From contig NZ_CP051627.1 of assembly GCF_023208015.1 (NCBI RefSeq), positions 3,578,422-3,642,421 on the forward strand: a stretch of 64,000 nucleotides of DNA, given 5' to 3'. Source of the DNA: Thermobifida alba (GTDB lineage: Bacteria; Actinomycetota; Actinomycetes; Streptosporangiales; Streptosporangiaceae). The notes under the pieces were generated by a model. That model saw only the letters and a program-made list of their open reading frames with translations, had not been told where the DNA came from and did no database searches. Made by a program: the position numbers and the translations under genes. Below, piece after piece: positions 46,483 to 54,045 of the stretch. Within the stretch, counting starts at the first letter, position 1. The number at the start of each line of letters is the position of its first letter.

Positions 46483-47567
46483 TGGCGGACCTCCTCACGC
46501 CGTTCACCGCGCACGGGCGCGGGCACGACGCCGTTCTCCTGCTCCTCCGGCATGGCCAGCGCGGACAGGATGGTGCTCGGGGAGACCGCGCCGATCACCC
46601 GGTCCTCCTCGTCGACCACGGCGAGCGGGTTGTCGCAGGCGGCCGCCCGCTGGAACAGTTCGGCGACGGGGGCGTCCGGCTCCACCCGCTCCCAGTCGTC
46701 CCAGTCAGCGGAGTCGGCCTTGGGCGCGGGCTCCATGACCGAGGCGGCGGTCAGCACCCGGCTGCGGTCCACGTCCTCGGTGAACCGGGCGACGTAGTCG
46801 TCGGCCGGGTGGTTGAGGATCTCCTCGGGGGTGCCGATCTGGATGACCCGGCCGTCCCGCAGCACGCAGATGCGGTCGCCCAGGCGCATCGCCTCGTTCA
46901 GGTCGTGGGTGATGAAGACGATGGTCTTGCCCAGTTCGGCCTGGAGCTGGATCAGCTGGGTCTGCATGTCGCGGCGGATCAGCGGGTCCAGGGCGCTGAA
47001 CGCCTCGTCCATGAGGATGATGTCGGTGTCGGCGCTCAGGGCCCGGGCCAGGCCCACGCGCTGCTGCATACCGCCGGACAGCTGCTGCGGCAGGTGGCTC
47101 TTCCAGTCCCCCAGCCCCACCAGGTCGAGGGCGTGTGCGGCGCGTTCGTGGCGCTGGGCGCGCGGGACGCCGCGCACCTCCAGCCCGTAGGCGGCGTTCT
47201 CCAGCACGGTGCGGTGCGGGAAGAGCGCGAAGTGCTGGAAGACCATGCTGATCTTCTCACCGCGCAGGGCGCGCAGGGCGCGCCGGGACAGGGCGGTGAT
47301 GTCGGTCCCGTCGATCTCCACCGTCCCGGAGGTGGGCGGCAGCAGTCCGTTGAGCATGCGGATCAGCGTGGACTTGCCGGAGCCCGAAAGACCCATGACG
47401 ACGAAGATCTCGCCGGGCTGGACCTCGAAGGACACGTCGATGACGGCGGCTGTGACGTTCAGTTCCTTGATCTCGTCGCGGTGGCGCCCGTCCGACAACA
47501 GTTCGACGGCTTGGGGTGCTCGTTTGCCGAACACCTTGTACAGGTGGTTCGCGCGTACAGCTGGCAC
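46479..47567 (-). CDS. opuAA: glycine betaine/choline ABC transporter ATPase with CBS-like tail
   Basis: 362 residues from GTG 47567 (GAGGAAG upstream); the longer frame to 47714 has no support. It has Walker A GLSGSGKST (59-67), signature LSGGMQQRV, Walker B DIILMDEAFSALD and switch His in FITHDLNEAM. An N-terminal helix region (YKVFGKRAPQAVELLSDG) is typical of ProV/OpuAA. Residues after about 285 contain CBS-type sequence (PLAVVDEEDRVIGAVSPSTI). In OpuA the CBS module senses ionic strength, so osmotic gating is plausible. Confidence 0.93.
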   Translation of the reverse strand: MPAVRANHLYKVFGKRAPQAVELLSDGRHRDEIKELNVTAAVIDVSFEVQPGEIFVVMGLSGSGKSTLIRMLNGLLPPTSGTVEIDGTDITALSRRALRALRGEKISMVFQHFALFPHRTVLENAAYGLEVRGVPRAQRHERAAHALDLVGLGDWKSHLPQQLSGGMQQRVGLARALSADTDIILMDEAFSALDPLIRRDMQTQLIQLQAELGKTIVFITHDLNEAMRLGDRICVLRDGRVIQIGTPEEILNHPADDYVARFTEDVDRSRVLTAASVMEPAPKADSADWDDWERVEPDAPVAELFQRAAACDNPLAVVDEEDRVIGAVSPSTILSALAMPEEQENGVVPAPVRGERREEVRQ

Positions 47568-48051
47568 GGCTTCCTCTTCGGTCGACCTCGTCTGGCACGG
47601 CGTCTTCGGCGTGGTGCCCTCCTCCTCGGGTCCCGTGACGTGCCGCTGAGGAATGCGCGGGGTCAGCGTCGGCCCGGTACCGGAGCCCTCGGGGCCCCGC
47701 ACTTCGAACACCACACGTCCGATTTGCGTAGATACGCCACCTTAGAGACGTTGACCTGGGATTTTCCTTAGAAAGGTCACAGAGAGGAAACGGGTTTAAG
47801 TTTCAACCTCCACGAAACTCCTCTTGCAAGGGAGGATGGACCGACCAAAAAGCAAGATTTTGTGATTTACATCACTCACACTTCAAGAGTGAAATAGATC
47901 ACATTTTTAGCTCTTGAAATCTTCCTGAGCACAGGTCCACTCACCCGGGTGAGGAACGGCGTCCGCCGTCGACCGGTCCCGCAACGCCCCGGCCGCGCGG
48001 CACGGAAGCGCTCCCTTCCAGGAGGAGAGCACGGTCAAATACAGTCGAAGA
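47568..48051. promoter_or_regulatory. AT-rich leader between the opuA operon and the rhomboid gene
   Basis: 484 bases without a gene, strikingly AT-rich at about 47750-47935. It holds TGTGA-TTTACA-TCACT (47861-47876) and AGTGA-AATAGA-TCACA (47888-47903), both close to the CRP consensus TGTGA-N6-TCACA, 27 bp centre to centre. The second lies inside an 8-bp inverted repeat TTCAAGAG/CTCTTGAA (47882-47889, 47911-47918). Promoters for both divergent units should be here, possibly under CRP-type and osmotic control. Confidence 0.6.
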
Positions 48052-48690
48052 GTGACCAAGTCCCGGATCAGCGCGATCCTCACCGTCGGGGTGTTCACCG
48101 CGACGATGTGGATCCTCGAAATCGTCGACTTCTTCCTCCTCGGCGGGCTGCTCGACCACCAGTTCGGCATCCGCTCCTGGGCCGCCGAGGACCTGTGGAC
48201 CGTCTTCACCGCGCCGTTCATGCACGCCAACCTCGCCCACATCACCGCCAACACCGTGCCCCTGCTGGTGCTGGGCGCACTGGTGGCGTTCAGCGGACTG
48301 GGCCGCTTCCTGTGGGCGTCGGCCATCATCGCCGTGGTCAGCGGCATCGGCGTGTGGCTGCTGTCCGCCCCCGGCTCACTGACCGTCGGCGCGAGCGGCC
48401 TGATCTTCGGCTACTTCGGCTACCTGGTGCTGCGCGGCATCATCGAACGCAAGACGATCGACATCGTCATCATGATCTGCACGGTGCTCTTCTACGGCGG
48501 CCTCATCTTCGGCGTGCTGCCGCAGGGCCAGGGCATCTCGTGGCAGGCCCACCTGTTCGGCTTCCTCGGCGGACTGCTCGCCGCCTACATCCTGCCCAGG
48601 CGCACCAGGCGCCAGCCGCTCCCCCCGCACCAGGGCTACGGCCCCTACGGCCCTTACGGCCCCCCGCCGCAGGGGTACCCGGGCTACTGA
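48052..48690 (+). CDS. rhomboid family intramembrane serine protease
   Basis: 212 residues from GTG 48052. Six hydrophobic segments. The catalytic Ser is in [14 protein letters not shown] and the catalytic His in [17 protein letters not shown]; the [15 protein letters not shown] loop is also family-typical (His-x-x-x-x-His-x-x-x-Asn). The C-terminal tail is repetitive ([17 protein letters not shown]). It cleaves membrane proteins within the bilayer; the substrate is unknown. Its stop overlaps the convergent dcd stop region. Confidence 0.9.
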   Translation: MTKSRISAILTVGVFTATMWILEIVDFFLLGGLLDHQFGIRSWAAEDLWTVFTAPFMHANLAHITANTVPLLVLGALVAFSGLGRFLWASAIIAVVSGIGVWLLSAPGSLTVGASGLIFGYFGYLVLRGIIERKTIDIVIMICTVLFYGGLIFGVLPQGQGISWQAHLFGFLGGLLAAYILPRRTRRQPLPPHQGYGPYGPYGPPPQGYPGY

Positions 48691-49274
48691 TCCCCGTGCC
48701 GGACCGTGGTGCGCGTGAAGTTCAGATAGGAGCGTGAAGGCGTGGGACCGCGCTGCCCCTGGTAGCGCGAACCGCAGACCTGCGAACCGTAGGGGTGCTC
48801 GGCGGGCGAGGACAACTGGAACATGCACAGCTGTCCGATCCGCATCCCGGGGTAGAGCTTGATCGGCAGCGTCGCCACGTTGGACAGCTCCAGGGTGACG
48901 TGCCCGGAGAACCCCGGGTCGATGAACCCGGCCGTGGAGTGGGTGAGCAGCCCCAGCCTCCCCAGGGAGCTCTTGCCCTCCAGCCGGCTCGCGATGTCGT
49001 CGGGCAGCGTCACCGTCTCGTAGGTGGACGCCAGCACGAACTCGCCGGGGTGCAGGATGAACGCCTCGTCCCCCTCCGGCTCGATGAGCCGGGTCAGCCC
49101 CGGCTGCTCCACCGCCGGATCGATGTGCGGGTACCGGTGGTTCTCGAACACCCGAAAGTAACGGTCCAGCCGCACGTCGATGCTGGACGGCTGGACGAGC
49201 TCGGGATCGTAGGGGTCCAGCTTGACCCGCCCCGATTCGATGGCGGCCCTGAGATCACGGTCGGAGAGAAGCAC
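48684..49274 (-). CDS. dcd: dCTP deaminase
   Basis: 196 residues from GTG 49274. It deaminates dCTP to dUTP (in some actinobacteria on to dUMP), feeding dTTP synthesis. Landmarks are [52 protein letters not shown] (central catalytic Glu/Ser-Arg region) and [20 protein letters not shown]. It is of normal length. Its 3' end overlaps the end of the rhomboid gene by 7 bp in convergent orientation. Confidence 0.96.
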   Translation of the reverse strand: MLLSDRDLRAAIESGRVKLDPYDPELVQPSSIDVRLDRYFRVFENHRYPHIDPAVEQPGLTRLIEPEGDEAFILHPGEFVLASTYETVTLPDDIASRLEGKSSLGRLGLLTHSTAGFIDPGFSGHVTLELSNVATLPIKLYPGMRIGQLCMFQLSSPAEHPYGSQVCGSRYQGQRGPTPSRSYLNFTRTTVRHGDQ

Positions 49275-49416
49275 GTTGACGAATCTACCTTGCTGTACGA
49301 TCCGCCCGATCGGGCGGTGCCTGCCCCCTCACGGACTTGCGAGCCGCGCCGCGATCATTATCCTTACCCATGAGCTCGCAGAGTGCGGTAACCTCTCTGC
49401 AGAGCGAGCTGCTCAT

Positions 49417-49487
49417 GCGGATGTAGTTCAATGGTAGAACTTCAGCTTCCCAAGCTGATAACGCGGGTTCGATTCCCGTCATCCGCT
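49417..49487 (+). tRNA. tRNA-Gly (anticodon CCC)
   Basis: 71-nt cloverleaf. Acceptor GCGGATG pairs with CATCCGC (49480-49486), discriminator T. The D arm is GTTC/GAAC. The anticodon stem TCAGC/GCTGA encloses the loop TTCCCAA with anticodon CCC at 49449-49451. The T arm is GCGGG-TTCGATT-CCCGT. No CCA is encoded. It reads GGG codons. Confidence 0.95.
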
Positions 49488-49496
49488 CTCACAGCG

Positions 49497-49535
49497 AAGG
49501 CCCAGGTCAGGGACAGTTTCCCGGACCTGGGCCTT
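49497..49535 (+). terminator. tRNA-Gly terminator hairpin
   Basis: AAGGCCCAGGTC (49497-49508) pairs with GACCTGGGCCTT (49524-49535). It lies 10 bases after the tRNA. A related hairpin of similar arms recurs at about 50398-50437. Confidence 0.75.
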
Positions 49536-49640
49536 CGGCGTTGGAAGGGCGCTTGAGAAGGCGCGTGCCCGTTACGTGCCCGATGCTCGACCTCTCCCCC
49601 ACCTCAGCGCCGCACGCCGACGAGGCGCGGCTCGTCCTCG

Positions 49641-49833
49641 CCGCCGCTCCGGTGCCGGAGGGGTTGTCGGGTGGCGGGTCTTCGGGGTGAAGCGCCGTCA
49701 CACGGCCACAGGCCGACCGGTGGTGAAGCGCCACGGAAAGCCGACCATCCCCCGGGACCAGAGCGAACCTCAAGGCTGCCGGGCCTCCCGGCCGAAGCAC
49801 ACCCGCTGATTCACCGCTCGCCCGCACCCCGGC
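49641..49833. repeat. 193-bp direct repeat, copy 1
   Basis: Identical over 193 bases to 49961-50153 (offset 320). Weaker similarity with a small indel extends about 20 bases to the left. High GC with no convincing gene; open frames inside are repeated only because the DNA is. Perfect identity suggests a recent duplication or ongoing conversion. Confidence 0.9.
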
Positions 49834-49843
49834 CCCGACTCCG

Positions 49844-49903
49844 ATGATCTTGACACCGTGGGGCACCCAACCGCGGAACATGGCCCGTTTCCGTCAAGAT
49901 CAT
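49844..49903. repeat. inverted-repeat element A (ATGATCTTGAC ... GTCAAGATCAT)
   Basis: Perfect 11-bp inverted arms (49844-49854 and 49893-49903) around 38 bases. Its right half (CCCGTTTCCGTCAAGATC) is the reverse complement of the left part of element B (50214-50269), so the two are inverted copies flanking the second 193-bp repeat. Confidence 0.8.
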
Positions 49904-49960
49904 GGCCATGAAGGCGGTCGGGTGACCGGTGTCTTCGGCCGCGAGGCGCGGCAGCCTTGA

Positions 49961-50153
49961 CCGCCGCTCCGGTGCCGGAGGGGTTGTCGGGTGGCGGGTC
50001 TTCGGGGTGAAGCGCCGTCACACGGCCACAGGCCGACCGGTGGTGAAGCGCCACGGAAAGCCGACCATCCCCCGGGACCAGAGCGAACCTCAAGGCTGCC
50101 GGGCCTCCCGGCCGAAGCACACCCGCTGATTCACCGCTCGCCCGCACCCCGGC
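49961..50153. repeat. 193-bp direct repeat, copy 2
   Basis: Second identical copy of the segment at 49641-49833. It is bracketed by the two inverted-repeat elements (49844-49903 and 50214-50269). No coding function supported. Confidence 0.9.
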
Positions 50154-50213
50154 GCTTCACCGGAAACCGCTGCCGTCAAAACAGCTTCCGACACATCCCA
50201 GCACGAACCAATA

Positions 50214-50269
50214 GATCTTGACGGAAACGGCCCATAATCTGCGGTTTCATGCCCACTCGTGTCAAGATC
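50214..50269. repeat. inverted-repeat element B (GATCTTGAC ... GTCAAGATC)
   Basis: Perfect 9-bp arms (50214-50222 and 50261-50269), again with exactly 38 bases between. The part GATCTTGACGGAAACGG mirrors element A in inverted orientation. It resembles a small non-autonomous palindromic element; no transposase is near. Confidence 0.8.
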
Positions 50270-50397
50270 ATCGGTTCTCGGCATCACCGGCGCACGCCGC
50301 GTGTCCGCTGCGCCGCCGGGCCGGCAGCAGAAACCCCTCCGGGCCGGCGACGAACGTGAACGGCCCGGCCCACTCGTCCGCACGGTAGCGGCAAGGG

Positions 50398-50437
50398 AAG
50401 GCCCAGGCCGGTGCGGGGGCCGGGCCTGGGCCTTCGA
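50398..50437. terminator. second copy of the tRNA-type terminator hairpin
   Basis: AAGGCCCAGGCC pairs with GGCCTGGGCCTT across a G-rich loop. Its arms closely match the hairpin behind tRNA-Gly (49497-49535). No tRNA precedes this copy. With the repeats, it indicates duplication or insertion events in this spacer. The remainder up to 50540 shows nothing further. Confidence 0.6.
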
Positions 50438-50540
50438 GGTGGGCGGTGATCTTGGTACCAGGGTCATGTCAGGCGTTGACCGTAACTCTGGTGTCACCGC
50501 CGTCGAGGTCCGGAGCGCTCGGGGGCGCCCCGGAAGCCGT

Positions 50541-51386
50541 TCAGCCGAGGTTCTTCTGGTCCACGTCCCAGTCGGGGGAGGTGCAGAGGCCGCAGTTGGG
50601 TCCGACGAACTGCCGGCGGGCGTTCTGGTCGCCCTTGAGCTGCCACTTCAGCCACTGGACGCCCACCCGGCCGTACTCGCCGCCGTTGGGTTCGCCGAAG
50701 GTGCCGTAGTGGCCGACGTCCAGGTGGCCCATGAACGCGGGCAGCCCTGCGGGCAGGCGGCCCCAGTCGTCCACGGCGTTGGCGTAGGCGATGTCGGTCG
50801 GACCGCCGGTGAAGTAGGCGATGGGGGCGTGCAGGCGGGTGAGCAGGTGGTTGTCGCGGTCGCTGAGCAGGCCGCTGTTCCACAGCACGGTCGTGGTGAT
50901 CCGCGGGTCGTCGGCCACCTCGTAGGTTTCGAGGCCGCCGCAGGACTGGCCCATGACCGCGATCTTGTCGGTGTCGAGCTTGCCCCGGTACGGGCTGAAC
51001 AGGCGGGTGTTCTCCGCGACCGCCCAGTCGATGGCCTCGGTGAGCATCGCGGCGTCGGTGCGGCCGAAACCGCCCGGCCGGCCGTTCGCGATGACCAGGA
51101 AGCCGTGCGAGGCGAACTCGGTGAGGATGTTCTCGAACATCGTGCCGTCGGCGAGGCAGGCGCCGTTGCCCCAGACGACGATCGGCAGCCGCTCGCTGCC
51201 GGGCAGGGTGACGGGCCGGTAGATCGTGTGGTCCCGGAGTCGGATCGTGGTCACGTACTCGGCCGGGTACGGGCCCGTGCCCGTGGCCGCGACGGCCGTG
51301 CCCGACGTCACGGGCAGGAGGAAGGCCGCCGCCAGCAGACCGACGAGACCGGTCGACACACGGCGGGCCAGGCTGCGCACTCTCAT
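50541..51386 (-). CDS. secreted alpha/beta hydrolase
   Basis: 281 residues from ATG 51386, GGAG upstream (a Met 7 codons earlier is less likely). Signal peptide: RVRSLARRVSTGLVGLLAAA, ending near TAVAA. It has an alpha/beta-hydrolase core with nucleophile elbow GQSCGG (Ser), oxyanion-region VWGNGACLADG and the late VGHYGTFGE carrying the catalytic His. Three C-terminal Cys residues (one pair GPNCGLCTS) may form a disulfide. It is related to dienelactone-hydrolase or PHB/PET-esterase-like secreted enzymes, but the substrate cannot be told. Exported. Confidence 0.82.
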   Translation of the reverse strand: MRVRSLARRVSTGLVGLLAAAFLLPVTSGTAVAATGTGPYPAEYVTTIRLRDHTIYRPVTLPGSERLPIVVWGNGACLADGTMFENILTEFASHGFLVIANGRPGGFGRTDAAMLTEAIDWAVAENTRLFSPYRGKLDTDKIAVMGQSCGGLETYEVADDPRITTTVLWNSGLLSDRDNHLLTRLHAPIAYFTGGPTDIAYANAVDDWGRLPAGLPAFMGHLDVGHYGTFGEPNGGEYGRVGVQWLKWQLKGDQNARRQFVGPNCGLCTSPDWDVDQKNLG

Positions 51387-51719
51387 ATCTCCACTCCAAA
51401 AAATCATTGCGGACTTTCCTGGCTTTCCCTGTCCGCCCAGTCAAATATTCGGCCGCGTTATTGGAGTGTCAACACCGGATGAAAGGAACCGGTTGTTTCA
51501 CCGATACCCGGATCCCTTTATTCCGATCTTGCCGATAATGGGCTTCTGAACTGGGGAAACAGAGCATTTCGGCATGATCGCAGGATTCTGGCGGGGCTCC
51601 TCGCACCGCCGGGCGGGAGCGCGGCGTCCGGGGATGTTTCCGCCGTTGTCGCCGGGTGTGCTGACCCACCGGAGGGAAAGCCGATTGACAGGGGTGGGGC
51701 GGAGTGCCAGCATGGCGGC
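51387..51719. promoter_or_regulatory. 333-base divergent spacer
   Basis: Between the secreted hydrolase (-) and the GNAT gene (+). The half near the hydrolase is AT-richer (CCAAAAAATCATTGCGG, CAAATATTCGG) and should hold its promoter. No gene, and no CelR-type palindrome was found here. Confidence 0.4.
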
Positions 51720-52208
51720 ATGCCCCGATCCGTGATCCGCGAATTCCGCCCCGACGACTTGGACGCGGTGGTCGAACTGTCGGTGCGCGCGTGGACTCCG
51801 GTCTTCACCTCCCTGGCAGAGGTGCTCGGCTCCGGGCTCTTCGCGTGGATGCATCCCGACGGCTGGCCCGCGGCGCAGCGGAAGGCGGTCGCGGAGGCCT
51901 GCCGCTCGGAGGGGACGCACGTGTGGGTCGCCGAGGCCGGCACGGCCGTGGCCGGTTTCGTGGCGGTGCGGTTCGACCCCGCCGAGAGCACGGGCGAGAT
52001 CCACATGATCGCCGTCGACCCCCCGTACCAGCAGGAGGGGGTCGGGTCGCGGCTGACGGAGTTCGCCCTGGACCGGATGCGGGAGCGGGGCATGGCCCTG
52101 GCCCTGGTGGAGACGGGCGGCGACCCCGGGCACGCCCCGGCGCGCCGGACCTACGAACGGGCCGGTTTCACCCCGCTGCCGATCGTCCGGTACTTCAGAC
52201 GGCTCTGA
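51720..52208 (+). CDS. GNAT family N-acetyltransferase
   Basis: 162 residues from ATG 51720. It has the GNAT fold with VIREFRPDDLDAVVELSVRA at the start, VAGFVAVRFDP, the acetyl-CoA pyrophosphate loop PPYQQEGVGSRLTEFAL (Q-x-x-G-x-G/A type) and the C-terminal RRTYERAGFTPLPIVRYFR. Substrate unknown. It ends before a 26-bp perfect hairpin facing the convergent hydrolase. Confidence 0.92.
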   Translation: MPRSVIREFRPDDLDAVVELSVRAWTPVFTSLAEVLGSGLFAWMHPDGWPAAQRKAVAEACRSEGTHVWVAEAGTAVAGFVAVRFDPAESTGEIHMIAVDPPYQQEGVGSRLTEFALDRMRERGMALALVETGGDPGHAPARRTYERAGFTPLPIVRYFRRL

Positions 52209-52233
52209 GGGTTGGAGAAGGGGCACCCGCCCG

Positions 52234-52290
52234 CCGGACGGCCGTGACCGCCGGTCCGGTCGCCCCGGACCGGCGGTCACGGCCGTCCGG
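52234..52290. terminator. 26-bp perfect hairpin between convergent genes
   Basis: Arms 52234-52259 and 52265-52290 are fully complementary with a 5-base loop. The right arm includes the last codons and the stop of the minus-strand hydrolase (52277). The longest perfect stem in the window; probably a bidirectional terminator. Confidence 0.8.
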
Positions 52291-53113
52291 TGACCAGTTC
52301 CTCGGTGATGCGGGCCAGGGTGTGCGGGGCCGAGTAGTTCAGCGCGTGCCCCTTCCCCGGGACCTCCACCAGTCGCCCGCGGGGCAGCAGGTCCGCGGCC
52401 AGCGCCGCGGACTCGTGGTCGCTGAGCCGGTCGTGGGTGCCGCGCACCACCACGGCGGGGGCGGCCACCTTCGGCAGGGTGCGGCTGACCGGGTCGTCGA
52501 GGGCGCGGCACAGCGTCCACCAGATCCGCCGCGGGCCGCAGCGCAGGTAGTCGCCGAGGACGAGGGGGACCAGCGCCGGGTTCTCGCTGGGCACGGTCAG
52601 CAGCAGCTGCCCGGTCTTCTGTGCGACGCCGCGGTTCCCGCCCTCCAGCATGAGGCCGTTGAGCACCAGGGGCCCCACTAGTTCCGGGGCGGTCGCGGCC
52701 AGGTGGACGGTGATCTGGCAGCCGATGGAGTTGGCGACCAGGGGCACACCCGCGCGGCCGGTGGCGCGCAGCCACTCGGCCAGGGCAGCCGCGAGCCGGG
52801 GAACGTCCAGTCCGCGGCGGGGCCCCGGGGTACGGCCGAATCCCGGCAGGTCCACGGCGACCGTCCGATGGCGCGGAGCGAGAGCCCGGGCGAACGGGAG
52901 GAAGTAGCGGTGCGAGACGCCCAGCCCGTGGACGCACACCACCTCCGGGGCCGTGGCCGGGCCCAGGACCGCGGCGTGGACGGGAACACCGGCGACGGGA
53001 GTGGTCTCGTACCCCTCCCATCCGCCGGGGGCCGCGGAGGGTGCGGGGGTGTCGAGGGCGCCGGGGGGCCTTCCGCGGGCGTGTGCGCTGTCGTGGCACG
53101 TCCGCTCCCCCAT
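52277..53113 (-). CDS. alpha/beta hydrolase
   Basis: 278 residues from ATG 53113 (GGAGG upstream). The core is VVCVHGLGVSHRYFLPFARAL (oxyanion His-Gly), VDLPGFGRTPGP, nucleophile elbow VANSIGCQI (Asn-Ser-Ile-Gly-Cys instead of the usual Gly-x-Ser-x-Gly), GTHDRLSD (Asp) and PGKGHALNY (His). The first elbow residue is Asn, not Gly, which is seen in some subfamilies. No signal peptide is clear. Reaction unknown. The last codons lie inside a terminator hairpin. Confidence 0.85.
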   Translation of the reverse strand: MGERTCHDSAHARGRPPGALDTPAPSAAPGGWEGYETTPVAGVPVHAAVLGPATAPEVVCVHGLGVSHRYFLPFARALAPRHRTVAVDLPGFGRTPGPRRGLDVPRLAAALAEWLRATGRAGVPLVANSIGCQITVHLAATAPELVGPLVLNGLMLEGGNRGVAQKTGQLLLTVPSENPALVPLVLGDYLRCGPRRIWWTLCRALDDPVSRTLPKVAAPAVVVRGTHDRLSDHESAALAADLLPRGRLVEVPGKGHALNYSAPHTLARITEELVTGRP

Positions 53114-53391
53114 GGCTTGCCTCCGACGAGACGACGGCGGTGACCGTGCTCCCATTACCCCCGGCCGTGCCGCACAAACAGCCGTGCTCCACCGGGGGGG
53201 AGCGGCTCCTCCCGGCTCTCCCGACGGTTGGGGGGCGGCCGGGGAGCCCGCGCGTCCCGCCCGTTCCCGGGGTTGCTCGCGGGCCGTGTCCGGAACATCA
53301 CACTTTTCTGAACAGAATTTTGCAGCCCTGCATCCTTGCTCGGCTGTAAGCTTGCATCCGTGCAATTTTTCCTTGATGGAACACTACCTCC

Positions 53392-54045
53392 ATGACCAAG
53401 ACCACTTATTCGTCCGGGGAGACGCTGCGGGCGCGCAAGCAGCGGCAGACCCGGGAAGCCATCCACATGGCCGCGCTGCGCCGCACCTTGGAGCACGGGA
53501 TCGAGAACGTGACCGTCGCGGAGATCAGCGCCGAGGCCGACGTCTCCACGAGGACGTTCTTCAACTACTTCCCGACCAAGGAGGACGCGATCCTCGGCCT
53601 CCGGGACGTGCGGGAGAGCATCACCGAGGACGCGGCGATGGAGTCGCTCATGGACCGCGAGCCCACCGGTGACCTGCTGACCGACGTGGCCCACCTGGTC
53701 CGCTCGGTGTTCTCGGCGACGCTCAGCGGACGCACCCGCGAGCAGATCTGGGAGGCCATGACGCGCTATCCGCAGCTCCGACGCCGCCAACTGGAGCGCG
53801 TCTCACTCATCGAACAGCGTCTGGGGCAGGTCGTCGCCAGGCACCTGAAGACGGACGAGCGGTTCGCCGACGGCTCCCTGGACGTTGACGACGCGGCCCG
53901 CATGATCGTCGTGGTCTGCGCCGGAGCCATGCGTTTTGCCGTGCACGACCCCGCCGCCGGGAAGTGCGCGTCCATCGAGGAGATCGAATCCCGGTTCGAC
54001 CAGACGGTGGAGTTACTGAGAAAGGTAATGCGGAAACTCCAATGA
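53392..54045 (+). CDS. TetR/AcrR family repressor
   Basis: 217 residues. The N-terminal HTH is at about 12-60 (RKQRQTREAIHMAALRRTLE, VTVAEISAEADVSTRTFFNY, FPTKEDAI). The ligand-binding C-terminal domain is variable; it contains VVVCAGAMRFAV near the end. Its stop overlaps the exporter start (ATGA), so regulator and exporter form an operon, probably autorepressed and induced by the exporter's substrate. The 278-bp leader is AT-rich just before the ATG. Confidence 0.93.
   Translation: MTKTTYSSGETLRARKQRQTREAIHMAALRRTLEHGIENVTVAEISAEADVSTRTFFNYFPTKEDAILGLRDVRESITEDAAMESLMDREPTGDLLTDVAHLVRSVFSATLSGRTREQIWEAMTRYPQLRRRQLERVSLIEQRLGQVVARHLKTDERFADGSLDVDDAARMIVVVCAGAMRFAVHDPAAGKCASIEEIESRFDQTVELLRKVMRKLQ

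Noticed and set aside
48003-48016. CelR-like sequence CGGAAGCGCTCCCT before the rhomboid gene
   Set aside because: Three mismatches, including loss of dyad symmetry, and no link of the gene to cellulose use.
49770-50147. Minus-strand open frames repeated in both 193-bp copies
   Set aside because: Their apparent conservation comes only from the DNA duplication; composition and lack of a ribosome site argue against genes.
49417-50540. Possible integrative-element attachment site at tRNA-Gly
   Set aside because: No repeat of the tRNA 3' end and no integrase were found downstream, so an integrated element cannot be supported.
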